Assembly: GCF_003352185.1 (NCBI RefSeq)
Contig: NZ_CP029608.1
Location: 2,542,001-2,606,000 of the forward strand
From: Pseudomonas kribbensis
Lineage (GTDB): Bacteria; Pseudomonadota; Gammaproteobacteria; Pseudomonadales; Pseudomonadaceae
Length of the DNA: 64,000 nucleotides
Direction: 5' to 3'
Part shown: piece after piece, positions 46,605-54,177 of the stretch
Layout of the letters: every line of letters starts with the position of its first letter
Numbering within the stretch: the first letter of the stretch is position 1
Notes under the pieces: generated by a model
Told to the model about the DNA's origin: nothing
Database searches by the model: none
What the model saw: the letters and a program-made list of their open reading frames with translations, nothing else
Translations under genes and position numbers: made by a program

Positions 46605-47048
46605 ATGACCTTTCTAATTTTCCTGTTGGCCTGCGGTGCGGCAGCGAGCACCGGGATGATTTTCCAGCCGGGCCCGTGGTACCAATCGCTGGTCAAACCA
46701 CGCTTCACACCCCCCAACTGGGTGTTTCCCGTTGCCTGGACAACGATCTACCTCTTGCTCGCGTGGGTCGGCTATCGCCTGACCTTGACGCCCGGCAGCG
46801 AAACCGTACTCGCCTTGTGGGCAGCGCAAATTGCATTGAACACTTTGTGGACACCGGTATTCTTCGGCGCCCATCGTATCTTCGCCGGCATGCTGATCAT
46901 CACGCTGCTGTGGCTGGTGGTCGCCGCGATGGTGGTGTCGGCCTTGCGCCTGGACGTGATTACCGGATTGATCCTGTTCCCTTACCTGGCATGGCTATGT
47001 GTCGCGGCGGCGTTGAATTTCTCCATCCTGCGCGACAACCGCGAATAA
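46605..47048 (+). CDS. tspO: TspO/MBR family tryptophan-rich sensory protein
   Basis: 147 aa, five-helix membrane protein of the TspO family, which binds tetrapyrroles and cholesterol-like ligands. Family residues: FTPPNWVFPVAWTTIYLLLAW (motif around residues 35-55), ALNTLWTPVFFG (about 85) and the C-terminal PYLAWLCVAAALNFSIL. ATG 46605 follows AAGGACAG. The same frame is open for 53 more codons upstream (ATG 46446) with protein-like composition but no good ribosome site; I prefer the shorter form. Eleven bases before the esterase gene, so the two are probably one operon. Confidence 0.93.
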   Translation: MTFLIFLLACGAAASTGMIFQPGPWYQSLVKPRFTPPNWVFPVAWTTIYLLLAWVGYRLTLTPGSETVLALWAAQIALNTLWTPVFFGAHRIFAGMLIITLLWLVVAAMVVSALRLDVITGLILFPYLAWLCVAAALNFSILRDNRE

Positions 47049-47058
47049 AAAGGACGAA

Positions 47059-48036
47059 ATGAAAACATCAATGGACTGGCCCGCCGACGAAACCGAGTTG
47101 GCGCAATTGCGCGCCTTCAACAAGAAACTCGCCCGGCTGCCGCGCTTTCGCATCCGCAATCGCATCACGCCACGAGTGATTCAGATGCTGCTGCGCCTCA
47201 GCCAATTGAGCGGCGCGAGAAAGTTGCGCATGCACGGGCTCGAGGCCGAGCGCAAAGTGGTGGGCGTCGACGGCGCATCGGTTCCGGTACGGATCATCCG
47301 ACCCAAGACAAAAGCCAAAGGCGTGGTGCTGGATTTTCATGGCGGCGGCTGGGTCATCGGCAATGCGCAAATGAACGATCACCTCAACATCGGCATGGTG
47401 AAAGCCTGCGACGTAGCCGTGGTCTCGGTCGATTATCGGCTGGTGGTCTCGACCCCAATCGAAGGCGTCATGCAGGACTGCCTCACGGCGGCCCGCTGGC
47501 TGCTGAGCGATGATTGCCACGAGTTTGCCAACCTGCCCGTCATCGTCGTGGGCGAATCCGCCGGCGGCCACCTCGCCGCCGCGACCCTGCTGCAACTCAA
47601 ACAGTGGCCGGACTTGCTCGAGCGGGTGAGCGGAGCGCTGCTGTACTACGGCGTCTACGACCTGACCGGAACCCCCAGCGTACGCAACGCCGGGCCCGAT
47701 ACCCTGCTGCTGGATGGGCCGGGGATGGTCGAGGCGCTGCAGATGCTCACGCCGGGATTGAGCGATGAAGAACGCCGGCAGGCGCCGTTGTCTCCGTTGT
47801 ACGGCGACTTCACCGGGTTTCCGCCGGCGTTGATGTTTGCGGCGGAGCTGGATCCGCTTAGGGATGACACGCTTGAGTTGGCTGAGCGTTGGGGTAGGGC
47901 GGCGGAGGTGGAGGTGCATCTGCTGCCGGAAACGGCGCATGGGGTGATTCATTTTCCGTTGGGGTTGGCGGGGAGGGTGGTTGGGTATGGTCGGGAGTGG
48001 GTTGGGGGGCGGGTTGTTGAGGGGGGAGGGTTGTAG
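47059..48036 (+). CDS. Alpha/beta hydrolase, HSL (hormone-sensitive lipase) family esterase
   Basis: 325 aa carboxylesterase-like enzyme. Oxyanion motif HGGGWV (about 94), nucleophile GESAGGHLA (about 168), Asp in ELDPLRDD (about 270) and His in AHGVIHFP (about 300). The last ~30 codons are G-rich and of low complexity (GLAGRVVGYGREWVGG), suggesting a worn 3' end. A diverged, frameshifted copy of its last ~300 bp lies at 53524-53829, beyond the accessory genes. Follows tspO closely. Substrate unknown. Confidence 0.92.
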   Translation: MKTSMDWPADETELAQLRAFNKKLARLPRFRIRNRITPRVIQMLLRLSQLSGARKLRMHGLEAERKVVGVDGASVPVRIIRPKTKAKGVVLDFHGGGWVIGNAQMNDHLNIGMVKACDVAVVSVDYRLVVSTPIEGVMQDCLTAARWLLSDDCHEFANLPVIVVGESAGGHLAAATLLQLKQWPDLLERVSGALLYYGVYDLTGTPSVRNAGPDTLLLDGPGMVEALQMLTPGLSDEERRQAPLSPLYGDFTGFPPALMFAAELDPLRDDTLELAERWGRAAEVEVHLLPETAHGVIHFPLGLAGRVVGYGREWVGGRVVEGGGL

Positions 48037-48277
48037 ACGTGATTTGGAGCTCATTGGCGGCATTTATGGAAGGCTGTTTTCGGCCGTAAGGAGACCATGG
48101 ACACGCAGCGATTTCGCCATTAGTGTAACTGGCTCATGTTGTATCTCTCTGCCGAAGGTCGCATTTTTCGCGCGAGACTTAAAAATAAGGAGTTACACAT
48201 GAGCAAGGAACGTAACCAGACATAATTAGATAACTTGTTACGTCGGATGTGTCGTCTACTACAGTTAGGTTGCAGAT

Positions 48278-48853
48278 ATGTCCCAATTTTTAGAGGCCTT
48301 CTGGCCAAACTTGGCTGCCACACTCGTTGGTATTGTACTCGGGGTTCCTATCGCTTTGGCTTTAAACGAGCTTGTTCTTCGACGACAAAGGAGATTGCAG
48401 ACAGTAGACCAACATCGACAAGTGAGGGGGGCAATAGAGGTCTTAGTTGCGGCGTGTCGTTACAATATCGGAGTCCTTGATACTATTCGGTCGGCGGCAG
48501 AAGTAGGAAAAGCTATGCATAGTCCTGACTTGCGACTCACTGCATGGGATGTGGTTTCACCTGTACTTTGTACGAATATTTCGGATTCAGAAATTCTTCA
48601 AATACTCTCCCACCATTGGCTTAGACTTAAGCGTGTCCAGGCACTATGTGACGAGATATTCGCTAGAGAAGTAGCAAAATCACTACCTCCTATAGAAGAT
48701 GAGCAAGTCGCTATGGAATTCTGGAAAATCCTCCACGAAAATACCGGTAACCTTTCTGCGCACGCGTCACAGGCCATCTCAATGCTAGAACATATAAAAA
48801 CAAATATTGGTACTGATAGTGCTAGCCGAGCTTTTCCACCAAAATGGCATTAG
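48278..48853 (+). CDS. Hypothetical membrane-anchored protein
   Basis: 191 aa, not recognised. One N-terminal transmembrane helix (about residues 9-31, NLAATLVGIVLGVPIALALNEL) followed by basic residues (RRQRRL), so the C-terminal ~155 residues are probably cytoplasmic and largely helical. AT-rich codon use unlike the core genes to its left, consistent with transfer. First gene of the accessory island; the 240 bp before it hold only an eight-codon ORF with a strong ribosome site (48199-48225). A palindromic GATTTATTTT-type element follows its stop. Confidence 0.7.
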   Translation: MSQFLEAFWPNLAATLVGIVLGVPIALALNELVLRRQRRLQTVDQHRQVRGAIEVLVAACRYNIGVLDTIRSAAEVGKAMHSPDLRLTAWDVVSPVLCTNISDSEILQILSHHWLRLKRVQALCDEIFAREVAKSLPPIEDEQVAMEFWKILHENTGNLSAHASQAISMLEHIKTNIGTDSASRAFPPKWH

Positions 48854-48875
48854 TGCTCAAATTGAAGCATCAGGA

Positions 48876-48921
48876 AATGGGGAGCGAAATTTTCCGGAAA
48901 AATAAATCCGTCCCATTTTTT
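48876..48921. repeat. GGGGACnGATTTATTTT-type palindromic element R1
   Basis: The right arm GGAAAAATAAATCCGTCCCA is well kept; the left arm (AATGGGGAGCGAAATTTTCC) is degenerate. T-rich tail follows. One of six related elements between 48.9 and 58.9 kb; may also act as a terminator for the gene before it. Confidence 0.75.
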
Positions 48922-49067
48922 CGATTTTTTCGCCATTTTTTTTCTTGGTCATATTCATCATGGAGCGTTGGCACTCAGCGCAGACGCCCAACCATTTGTT
49001 CTAGCGGACTGCTTTCGGCAGCCGCTTAACTCAAGATTTATAGGCCTTATCAGTTTGAGAGTAGCCA

Positions 49068-49748
49068 ATGAGCGATTATCAAGATTTATGTGCGATGTAC
49101 GGCAGAAGTCCAAGTGATCCAGACTTTATCGATGACTTAATTGATGGTTTTTCGAGAGAGACCACCCTCGAACAGGAAGATTATGAGTGGTATGAAGAAA
49201 ATGAGAACAGAAAGCACTATCAGCTACTAGTAGACCAGCTAGAGAGTGTTGATATTATTCGAGAGCTAGATGTTCCAGAACAAGCACGATTTAGCTTTTT
49301 AGTCATGATTCATGCTCATGTGGTTTCTGCTGTTGAAGGTTATTTAGCTGGTGTGTTTATCCATCAGGTTTGTAATTCGGAAGAGTTTACTAGAAAGCTT
49401 GTTGAAAGTGATCCGGAGTTCTCCAAACGTAAATTTACCTTGCGTGAAATATATCAAGAAAAAGAAACTTTAAAAGTAACCGTCGCCAGTTACCTAAAAG
49501 ATCTGATATTTCATGACCTAAAAAAAATAAAGCCAATGTACGAGGCGGTTTTAAACCACAAATTCTCAGATCTCTCTTGGTTGTTTAAAGCCGTAGAGAT
49601 TCGCCATCACTGTGTACATCGTGCTGGTTACAATAAAGATGGTGAAAAAGTAGAAATTTCAGTTGAATCCATCGCTGACTTACTAAATCACGCAACCGAT
49701 TTAGCGGGCGAAATTGATTCCACAGTTGGAACTGTGCGCTCCTACTGA
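49068..49748 (+). CDS. HEPN-motif protein, possible RNase/defence component
   Basis: 226 aa, mostly helical, AT-rich. Near the C-terminus AVEIRHHCVHRAGYNKDG contains R-x4-H (RHHCVH), the catalytic motif of HEPN ribonucleases, and the helix before it fits HEPN topology. The N-terminal ~60 residues are acidic. HEPN proteins occur as toxins and as effectors in defence systems. The ribosome site is weak (GAGAGTAGCCA region). Its neighbours are an unknown membrane protein and, convergently, a DUF2971 gene. Family call is from motif only; activity is inference. Confidence 0.65.
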   Translation: MSDYQDLCAMYGRSPSDPDFIDDLIDGFSRETTLEQEDYEWYEENENRKHYQLLVDQLESVDIIRELDVPEQARFSFLVMIHAHVVSAVEGYLAGVFIHQVCNSEEFTRKLVESDPEFSKRKFTLREIYQEKETLKVTVASYLKDLIFHDLKKIKPMYEAVLNHKFSDLSWLFKAVEIRHHCVHRAGYNKDGEKVEISVESIADLLNHATDLAGEIDSTVGTVRSY

Positions 49749-49841
49749 TAACAACAGGCTCGAGTCTTTTGCCCCGCTCACTTGGACGTTCGCAAGCTAC
49801 GCTCGCGGCCGTCCTTCAACCGAATGGCAGGCACTGACTGC

Positions 49842-49887
49842 TTATGGCCGACTCCCGTCTGTAGTGACGGGCAGAGGGCGGCCATAA
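49842..49887. repeat. Intergenic palindrome
   Basis: TTATGGCCG ... CGGCCATAA 9-bp arms, with an inner CCCGTC/GACGGG stem. Lies in the 218-bp gap between convergent genes. The flanks also contain AATGGCAGG/CCTGCCATT in inverted order, so a larger structure is possible. Looks like a REP-type element or bidirectional terminator. Confidence 0.6.
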
Positions 49888-49966
49888 GCGACCATTCGTG
49901 ACTGACCGTTTCGACCCTAAGCAGCCAGCCTGCCATTACCAAAATCAGGTGCGCCGTAAGTGTCGC

Positions 49967-50956
49967 CTAGATATCTTTTATTAGTTTTGAAGGGTTCAAC
50001 TGGTACTGCGTGTCATTGATGCGCATTTTATAAATATTGGTGAGATGCTTCAGGGATGAGTTTTTTTCTATATTTTCCAAAGATAAAGACTCAGTGGCCT
50101 GGCACCCGAAATACACTCCGCTAATAGCTAGAGGGTTAATTCTAAATAAATGAATAGCTGGCTCTTTGTGGTCTGTGGCTAAAAGATTAATCTCCGTTTT
50201 TATGCTTTGATCCCCCATTTCTTCGTGCATCTCGTACTCGTTAGGGTAGATTATTTGTATTTTATTATTCCCTAGTTCTACTAGCTCAATGCTAGGGTCG
50301 AGAATGCATTGTTTTCTAATGTGCGGGTTGTCGTTGCATATTATTGAGTCGGCGTCTTTTAGTTGGACAATAGATCGCTGTTCTTTCTCGTAAATCCAAT
50401 CATTTGCTTTGGTGAATAATATCGTGCGATTGAATTTATTCCAATGGAATTCATCCATTGAATCCGGCGCTGAAAGCTCCGGTCTCTCAAAGCTTGGCAT
50501 TTCTCTGCGATAATCAACTTTTTCTGGGAACTCAAAGAAATCAGCAAGATAACTTTCTCCGAATCGACTCTTGCGGCCATTAACCTCTTTTAGCGAGTCC
50601 GAAAAAAATGGAACGCTAAAGTCGAACTCGACTACTACTCCTTTATGGTTGTCGGCATAGTGAGCCCACATGAGTGGGTTGTTGTAGTCTTCAGTAAAAG
50701 AAAGAATGCCTAAGTCGGATAGCTCGCTTTGGATTACACCCATGCTATCATTGATTTCTGTGTCGTCAGTTTCGTAGACCTCTTTACCATTTTTCTTGTA
50801 GTATTCTCTTTGGTTTCGATCTGCGTCGAGTACTTGTTTTTTGTTGAAGTGTCCTTCAAAAGGGTCGTTCAGATCCAAGGCCGGAGTTGCCCGGATCATT
50901 GGGTTTTTAAAGAAGTCCGGTCTTAAAGGCATGTATTTGTATAGGAATCTATTCAT
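49967..50956 (-). CDS. DUF2971 family protein
   Basis: 329 aa. Recognised by KYMPL near the start, LNDPFEGHF (about 29-37), ILSFTEDYNNPLMWAHYADNH (the SFT..n..MWaHYa motif, about 95-115) and KGVVVEFD. DUF2971 proteins have no settled function; in my knowledge they often sit in accessory and defence regions. AT-rich. I start at MNRFLYKYM (50956) with AAGAGA just upstream; the open extension to 51055 is of low quality. Same strand as the HEPN and HNH genes upstream, 181 bp from the HEPN gene. Confidence 0.8.
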   Translation of the reverse strand: MNRFLYKYMPLRPDFFKNPMIRATPALDLNDPFEGHFNKKQVLDADRNQREYYKKNGKEVYETDDTEINDSMGVIQSELSDLGILSFTEDYNNPLMWAHYADNHKGVVVEFDFSVPFFSDSLKEVNGRKSRFGESYLADFFEFPEKVDYRREMPSFERPELSAPDSMDEFHWNKFNRTILFTKANDWIYEKEQRSIVQLKDADSIICNDNPHIRKQCILDPSIELVELGNNKIQIIYPNEYEMHEEMGDQSIKTEINLLATDHKEPAIHLFRINPLAISGVYFGCQATESLSLENIEKNSSLKHLTNIYKMRINDTQYQLNPSKLIKDI

Positions 50957-51137
50957 ATGTCTCTTGGTTGTGTGTGGGGGTAATTTGGTTGGGGGCATAT
51001 GCTGGTTGTTAGTCGAATAAAATGTCCGATATGGCCGATTTTTAAAGCGCTCCAAAAAAAGGCCGTTCAGGCAAGCCTAGGTGCATCTGTAGACTCTGAC
51101 TGATTGCCTTCGGCTAAGAACCGGTCATCAGAGCCGA

Positions 51138-51608
51138 TCAGTCAGCCCTATTCGCATAGGCTTCACGAACCTTGGAGTGGCCTGAGACTACCGCTTGTAG
51201 AATTACCAGCCCTCGATGCAGTAATTCCTCGCTCCTTTGTGGCTCAAACCAGTGGCCGTTGAATTTCCCCCCATGGAACAAGTTGTTCCTCACTCTGCAC
51301 ACGAGGCGCAGAACGAGTTCTGCTTGGCTCTGATGGTTGGGAAGCGTCGTCGACCAACTGAGGACTCCGTCTAAAAGCACTTGTTTTTTCGGGGGATGAG
51401 TAAGGTAGTACTGGATCGCGCCTTCAGTTTCCGCATTCGGTGGCACGTCAAAAACTGCTATCACCTGTGCTGCGAAGGTGCCCCAGTCGGCCTGTGGTTT
51501 GCTTGGGAAGCCCTCCAGTAGCCCAACGGCCTTGAGGCAATACTCGCAGCGTGCGAATTCACGAAAAAAAGAAAAGGCAAGGAGATCCAATTCGGTAGGC
51601 GTAGTCAT
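51138..51608 (-). CDS. HEPN-motif protein
   Basis: 156 aa helical protein with VRNNLFHGGKFNG (about 108-120), where RNNLFH is the R-x4-H HEPN motif in its commonest form. Likely a ribonuclease-type or regulatory HEPN domain with no other domain visible. It begins 29 bp after the HNH nuclease gene on the same strand, so the two form an operon. Higher GC than the DUF2971 gene. Function in nucleic-acid-based defence is plausible but unproven. Confidence 0.75.
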   Translation of the reverse strand: MTTPTELDLLAFSFFREFARCEYCLKAVGLLEGFPSKPQADWGTFAAQVIAVFDVPPNAETEGAIQYYLTHPPKKQVLLDGVLSWSTTLPNHQSQAELVLRLVCRVRNNLFHGGKFNGHWFEPQRSEELLHRGLVILQAVVSGHSKVREAYANRAD

Positions 51609-51637
51609 GTTACGGAGTCCTCGCTGTTTGCGGGTGC

Positions 51638-52396
51638 CTAAGGCGCCTTGTGGACGTTCGTATTGTGGTATGCTAGATAGCGGCCGCCAAGGGAGTGCCC
51701 CTCTGCTGGTCGGAGGTCGGTTTGGTTGAGAGTGCGCGCGCCGTAATCAAGCTCGGCGTGGTGATTCGGGCACACGCAGACGATGTTCTCCAATATGTCC
51801 GGTCCGTTATGGGGAGCCCCCAGTGGCTGAACATGATGGGCTTCAGCGTACCGGCTCCCATCAGGCAGTATGATCGTGTGACCGCAGAGCTGGCATTCGT
51901 AGTTGTGTAGTTGCTTGACTCGGCGTGCCAGCAATGTGTCGCGAATGATCCGATAAGTTGTTACTTCTGCGCGATCAGTTGAACCTTCAATATCAACGGC
52001 CGCAGGCGACTCTGGAACAGGCTCCTGGGGGAGAAATGGCAACCAATCGAAGCTTTTCGATTTTTCAATTTCCTCCCTCCACCAGGCAAAGTCCTCAGGC
52101 TGTCGACCAAACAACTCAAAGTAGCCTTTGCCCGGCATCAATGAGCTGCGATCTATCACCAGGCCGGTGATCGCTGGTTTGCCAGTTTCATGCGTCCACT
52201 CAGCAAGAGAAAGGAGTCCTTGCGCCTTGAGGCTTTCGCCAAATTTTTCTCGCAGCTGAGGTAGGCCGAGACGGTCGTGCGCTTCCTTGTAACCGATGAA
52301 GGTTTGCGGGTTTGCAGGCCTTGCGGAGGGTAGTTTGGCTACTAGGAGCGCCAACAGCCGCTGGCCCTGAGCATCAAGAGCAGTAAGGGAAGACAT
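51638..52396 (-). CDS. HNH endonuclease family protein
   Basis: 252 aa. C-terminal HNH nuclease: zinc ligands CQLCG (about 172), catalytic EAHHVQPLG (about 190), NIVCVCPNHHAELDYG (about 212-227). This arrangement matches HNH proteins related to restriction or 5-methylcytosine-directed nucleases, with an N-terminal ~150-residue domain (FIGYKEAHDRLGL...) that may recognise DNA. ATG 52396 follows GAAGGA with ~9-base spacing. Heads an operon with the HEPN gene (29-bp gap), and the DUF2971 gene may be a third member. Confidence 0.85.
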   Translation of the reverse strand: MSSLTALDAQGQRLLALLVAKLPSARPANPQTFIGYKEAHDRLGLPQLREKFGESLKAQGLLSLAEWTHETGKPAITGLVIDRSSLMPGKGYFELFGRQPEDFAWWREEIEKSKSFDWLPFLPQEPVPESPAAVDIEGSTDRAEVTTYRIIRDTLLARRVKQLHNYECQLCGHTIILPDGSRYAEAHHVQPLGAPHNGPDILENIVCVCPNHHAELDYGARTLNQTDLRPAEGHSLGGRYLAYHNTNVHKAP

Positions 52397-52707
52397 GTGA
52401 GCAGTCCTTCGCGCAGAATCGATATGCAACGATATCAACATTGCAGCGTACCTTGTAAAGGCCTGTGGTCGAGGTTAGTGGGATTTAGCTGCTTGGGCCG
52501 CTAGTCGAAGATTGAAAAAGCGAGCAACTACTGCATGGTACCTTTGGCACGAAAGTCTGAAGAAGTGAAAATGAGGGAAGGCGGCTGCCAGCCGTTAAAT
52601 GCGGAGCTGATGCCTACTTCTGCTTCTGCTTCTGGCCGTTTGCAGCCGATTTGACCGGCAGCTATTGGCCGAAAGCGGCCGCTCAAAAACAAAGAGTGAG
52701 AGCACTC

Positions 52708-52869
52708 TTGATCCACCCGTTTAACCCTCCCAAAAATCCCCGTTTAAAAGACACCATCCGTAACGCCCTCAAGGCTACATCACCTTGCGTCATTGCCTAC
52801 GACTACGCCAGAATCCGCCGGCTTGTGCGTCTGGGGCGCGGGATTTATCGTTTCCGGGTCACTGAATAA
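52708..52869 (+). CDS. Possible 53-aa small protein, conserved between the repeat copies
   Basis: Frame from TTG 52708 (an in-frame ATG exists at 52651 outside the repeat) to TAA. The core SPCVIAYDYARIRRLV is identical in the second copy (60175-60342), while the few base changes within the core fall at third codon positions (TCA/TCT, CTG/CTA, CGC/CGT). This suggests selection on protein. The product is basic and I do not recognise it. The ribosome site is weak. It ends 8 bp before hairpin A of the leader, so it could be a leader peptide or part of a longer RNA. Confidence 0.4.
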   Translation: MIHPFNPPKNPRLKDTIRNALKATSPCVIAYDYARIRRLVRLGRGIYRFRVTE

Positions 52870-52876
52870 CAGTGAT

Positions 52877-53072
52877 CGGGTTTGGTAGCCCGGTTTACCT
52901 GTCGCATCGCAACACCAGTTTGCAGGGGTTCTTTCGTCCTCTGTTTTATGGTGGCCATGCGTAGGGCGTCTTCGGGCGCGCCGGGTATCCAGGTGACCGG
53001 TCTACCAACCTCCGTATGGCCACCACCCTCGTTTGGTAGCGAGGTTGATGGCTCCACTTTCTCACCCTGGAG
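52877..53072 (+). promoter_or_regulatory. Switch-like structured 5' leader of DUF6124-like gene, copy 1
   Basis: Hairpin A (52877-52892) and hairpin B (53027-53044) both show the loop TTTGGTAG. Between them lies CTACCAA (within 52989-53010), complementary to both loops. TGGTGGCCATGCG (52949-52961) pairs with CGTATGGCCACCA (53013-53025). The middle strand also holds CCAGGTGA, which can pair with upstream ACCTG (52897-52901) or with downstream TCACCCTGG (53062-53070), which overlaps the GGAG ribosome site. Pairings are mutually exclusive and change in concert in copy 2. An RNA switch is my inference; regulator binding sites are an alternative. Confidence 0.6.
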
Positions 53073-53080
53073 TTACATCT

Positions 53081-53443
53081 ATGATCAAACCAACACCCAA
53101 TCCACCAGAAACCGACCCGGTTTCCCCCTACCAATTCCCCGATTCCCGAACCCTCAACGAAGCCGCCGAACGCGCCCTCGACCATTACCTCACCCCGCAA
53201 CAACGCATCATGGGCAGTCACACCAAGCACGACCCCATGTTCCTGGCCAACCCGGCCTACAACAGCGAATCCCTCCTGGCCAATGCCAGCGAGTCCCTCG
53301 ATTCCGCCAGCGAAATGCTCAGCAACTTCGCCGCGATCCTGGAGCCCGGCCACCGCAAAACGGCGCTGGGCATCGCGCAAGTGGTGATGGTCGCGGGGCT
53401 GGCGGTGAATCAGGCGCTGGATCATGTCGAGGTGAAGATATGA
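53081..53443 (+). CDS. DUF6124-like protein, copy 1
   Basis: 120 aa, nearly identical to the protein at 60553-60915. It begins with a Pro-rich stretch (MIKPTPNPPETDPVSPY), then EAAERALDHYL, and a C-terminal helical part with ESLLANASESLDSASEML and VVMVAGLAVNQALDHVE. This pattern fits the small Pseudomonas-restricted DUF6124 (formerly DUF3077-related) proteins as I remember them; function unknown. ATG 53081 follows GGAG with 8-base spacing, and that site can be masked by the structured leader. A perfect palindromic element follows 23 bp after the stop. Confidence 0.7.
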   Translation: MIKPTPNPPETDPVSPYQFPDSRTLNEAAERALDHYLTPQQRIMGSHTKHDPMFLANPAYNSESLLANASESLDSASEMLSNFAAILEPGHRKTALGIAQVVMVAGLAVNQALDHVEVKI

Positions 53444-53466
53444 TCGGTTGATGGCTGTCGAGAAAA

Positions 53467-53503
53467 GGGGACGGATTTATTTTCGGAAAATAAATCCGTC
53501 CCC
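53467..53503. repeat. Perfect palindromic element R2
   Basis: GGGGACGGATTTATTTT-cgg-AAAATAAATCCGTCCCC: 17-bp perfect arms with a 3-nt loop, followed by T7. It is the best preserved of the family and lies immediately before the esterase fragment. Elements of this kind resemble repeats that I associate with REP-associated tyrosine transposases (RAYT); no transposase is seen here. Confidence 0.85.
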
Positions 53504-53523
53504 ATTTTTTTACATTTTTTTGC

Positions 53524-53829
53524 TGCAAATGCTCACGCCGGGATTGAGCGATGAACGACGCCGGCAGGCGCCGTTGTCTCCGCTGTACGGCGACTTCACC
53601 GGGTTTCCGCCGGCGTTGATGTTTGCTGCGGAGCTGGACCCGCTCAGGGATGACACGCTTGAACTGGCTGAGCGTTGGGGGCGGGCGGCGGACGTGGAGG
53701 TGCATCTGTTGCCGGAAACGGCGCATGGGGTGATTCATTTTCCGTGGGGTTGGCGGGGAGGGTGGTTGGGTATAGTCGGGATTGGGTTGCGGGGAGGCTG
53801 GCTGAGGGTTGATAGGGGGGATGACTCTT
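53524..53829 (+). pseudogene. 3' fragment of an HSL-type esterase gene
   Basis: The reading QMLTPGLSDERRRQAP and the following ~75 residues correspond to the C-terminal third of the intact esterase (47059-48036). The fragment has no nucleophile region, differs at several percent of bases and has lost one T near 53742 (CCGTGGGG against CCGTTGGGG), which shifts the frame so that the end differs. The left junction abuts element R2. It looks like a displaced or duplicated gene end, not a functional gene. Confidence 0.85.
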
Positions 53830-54177
53830 AGTTTTTTTGCGCTTTTTGCAGGGCTGTTAACAACCCAAACTTTCATTTGAGCGTCGTGCCATTACCCGTA
53901 AGGGAGTTGCATGAAGCGCGCGCGTTGCTGTTTGAAAATATTTTTTTTCACGCGGAAACTTAGAGTGTAGTGCTTAGTCTGTATAGATAATGGCACGTTG
54001 CTACCTTCGCGGGTTGAAGGTTATCGATAGCGGTCCAGTATCTCAGGGCTTGATCAAGGAGCTTCATTCACTAAATTCCTCATGTTTTCTTGCTCGCCAA
54101 TAACTCAAGTGTTCGTGCGTGGTCGCACGACCTTATGATCTTTCCGGTGATATCGAGTTTTCTTTCAGGGAGTTTTC
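53830..54177. other. Intergenic, one very short ORF with strong ribosome site
   Basis: About 350 bp, AT-rich in part. AAGGGAG then ATG at 53911 opens a 19-codon ORF (to 53970) coding for a basic, Cys-containing peptide (MKRARCCLKIFFF...). It could be a remnant of a gene start or a small peptide. No terminator, RNA gene or promoter that I can name. Confidence 0.35.

Larger units (their letters stand above)
52683..53455 (+). repeat. ~770-bp direct repeat, copy 1 (small ORF, switch-like leader, DUF6124-like gene)
   Basis: Matches 60150-60925 from CAAAAACAAAG through the DUF6124-like gene and its first downstream bases. Coding parts are nearly identical. In the leader, variable spacers alternate with exactly conserved blocks. 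Confidence 0.88.

Noticed and set aside
53448..53831. Open frame of 127 codons covering element R2 and the esterase fragment as a real gene
   Set aside because: It begins inside the palindrome, lacks the catalytic Ser region, and its end is frameshifted relative to the intact esterase.
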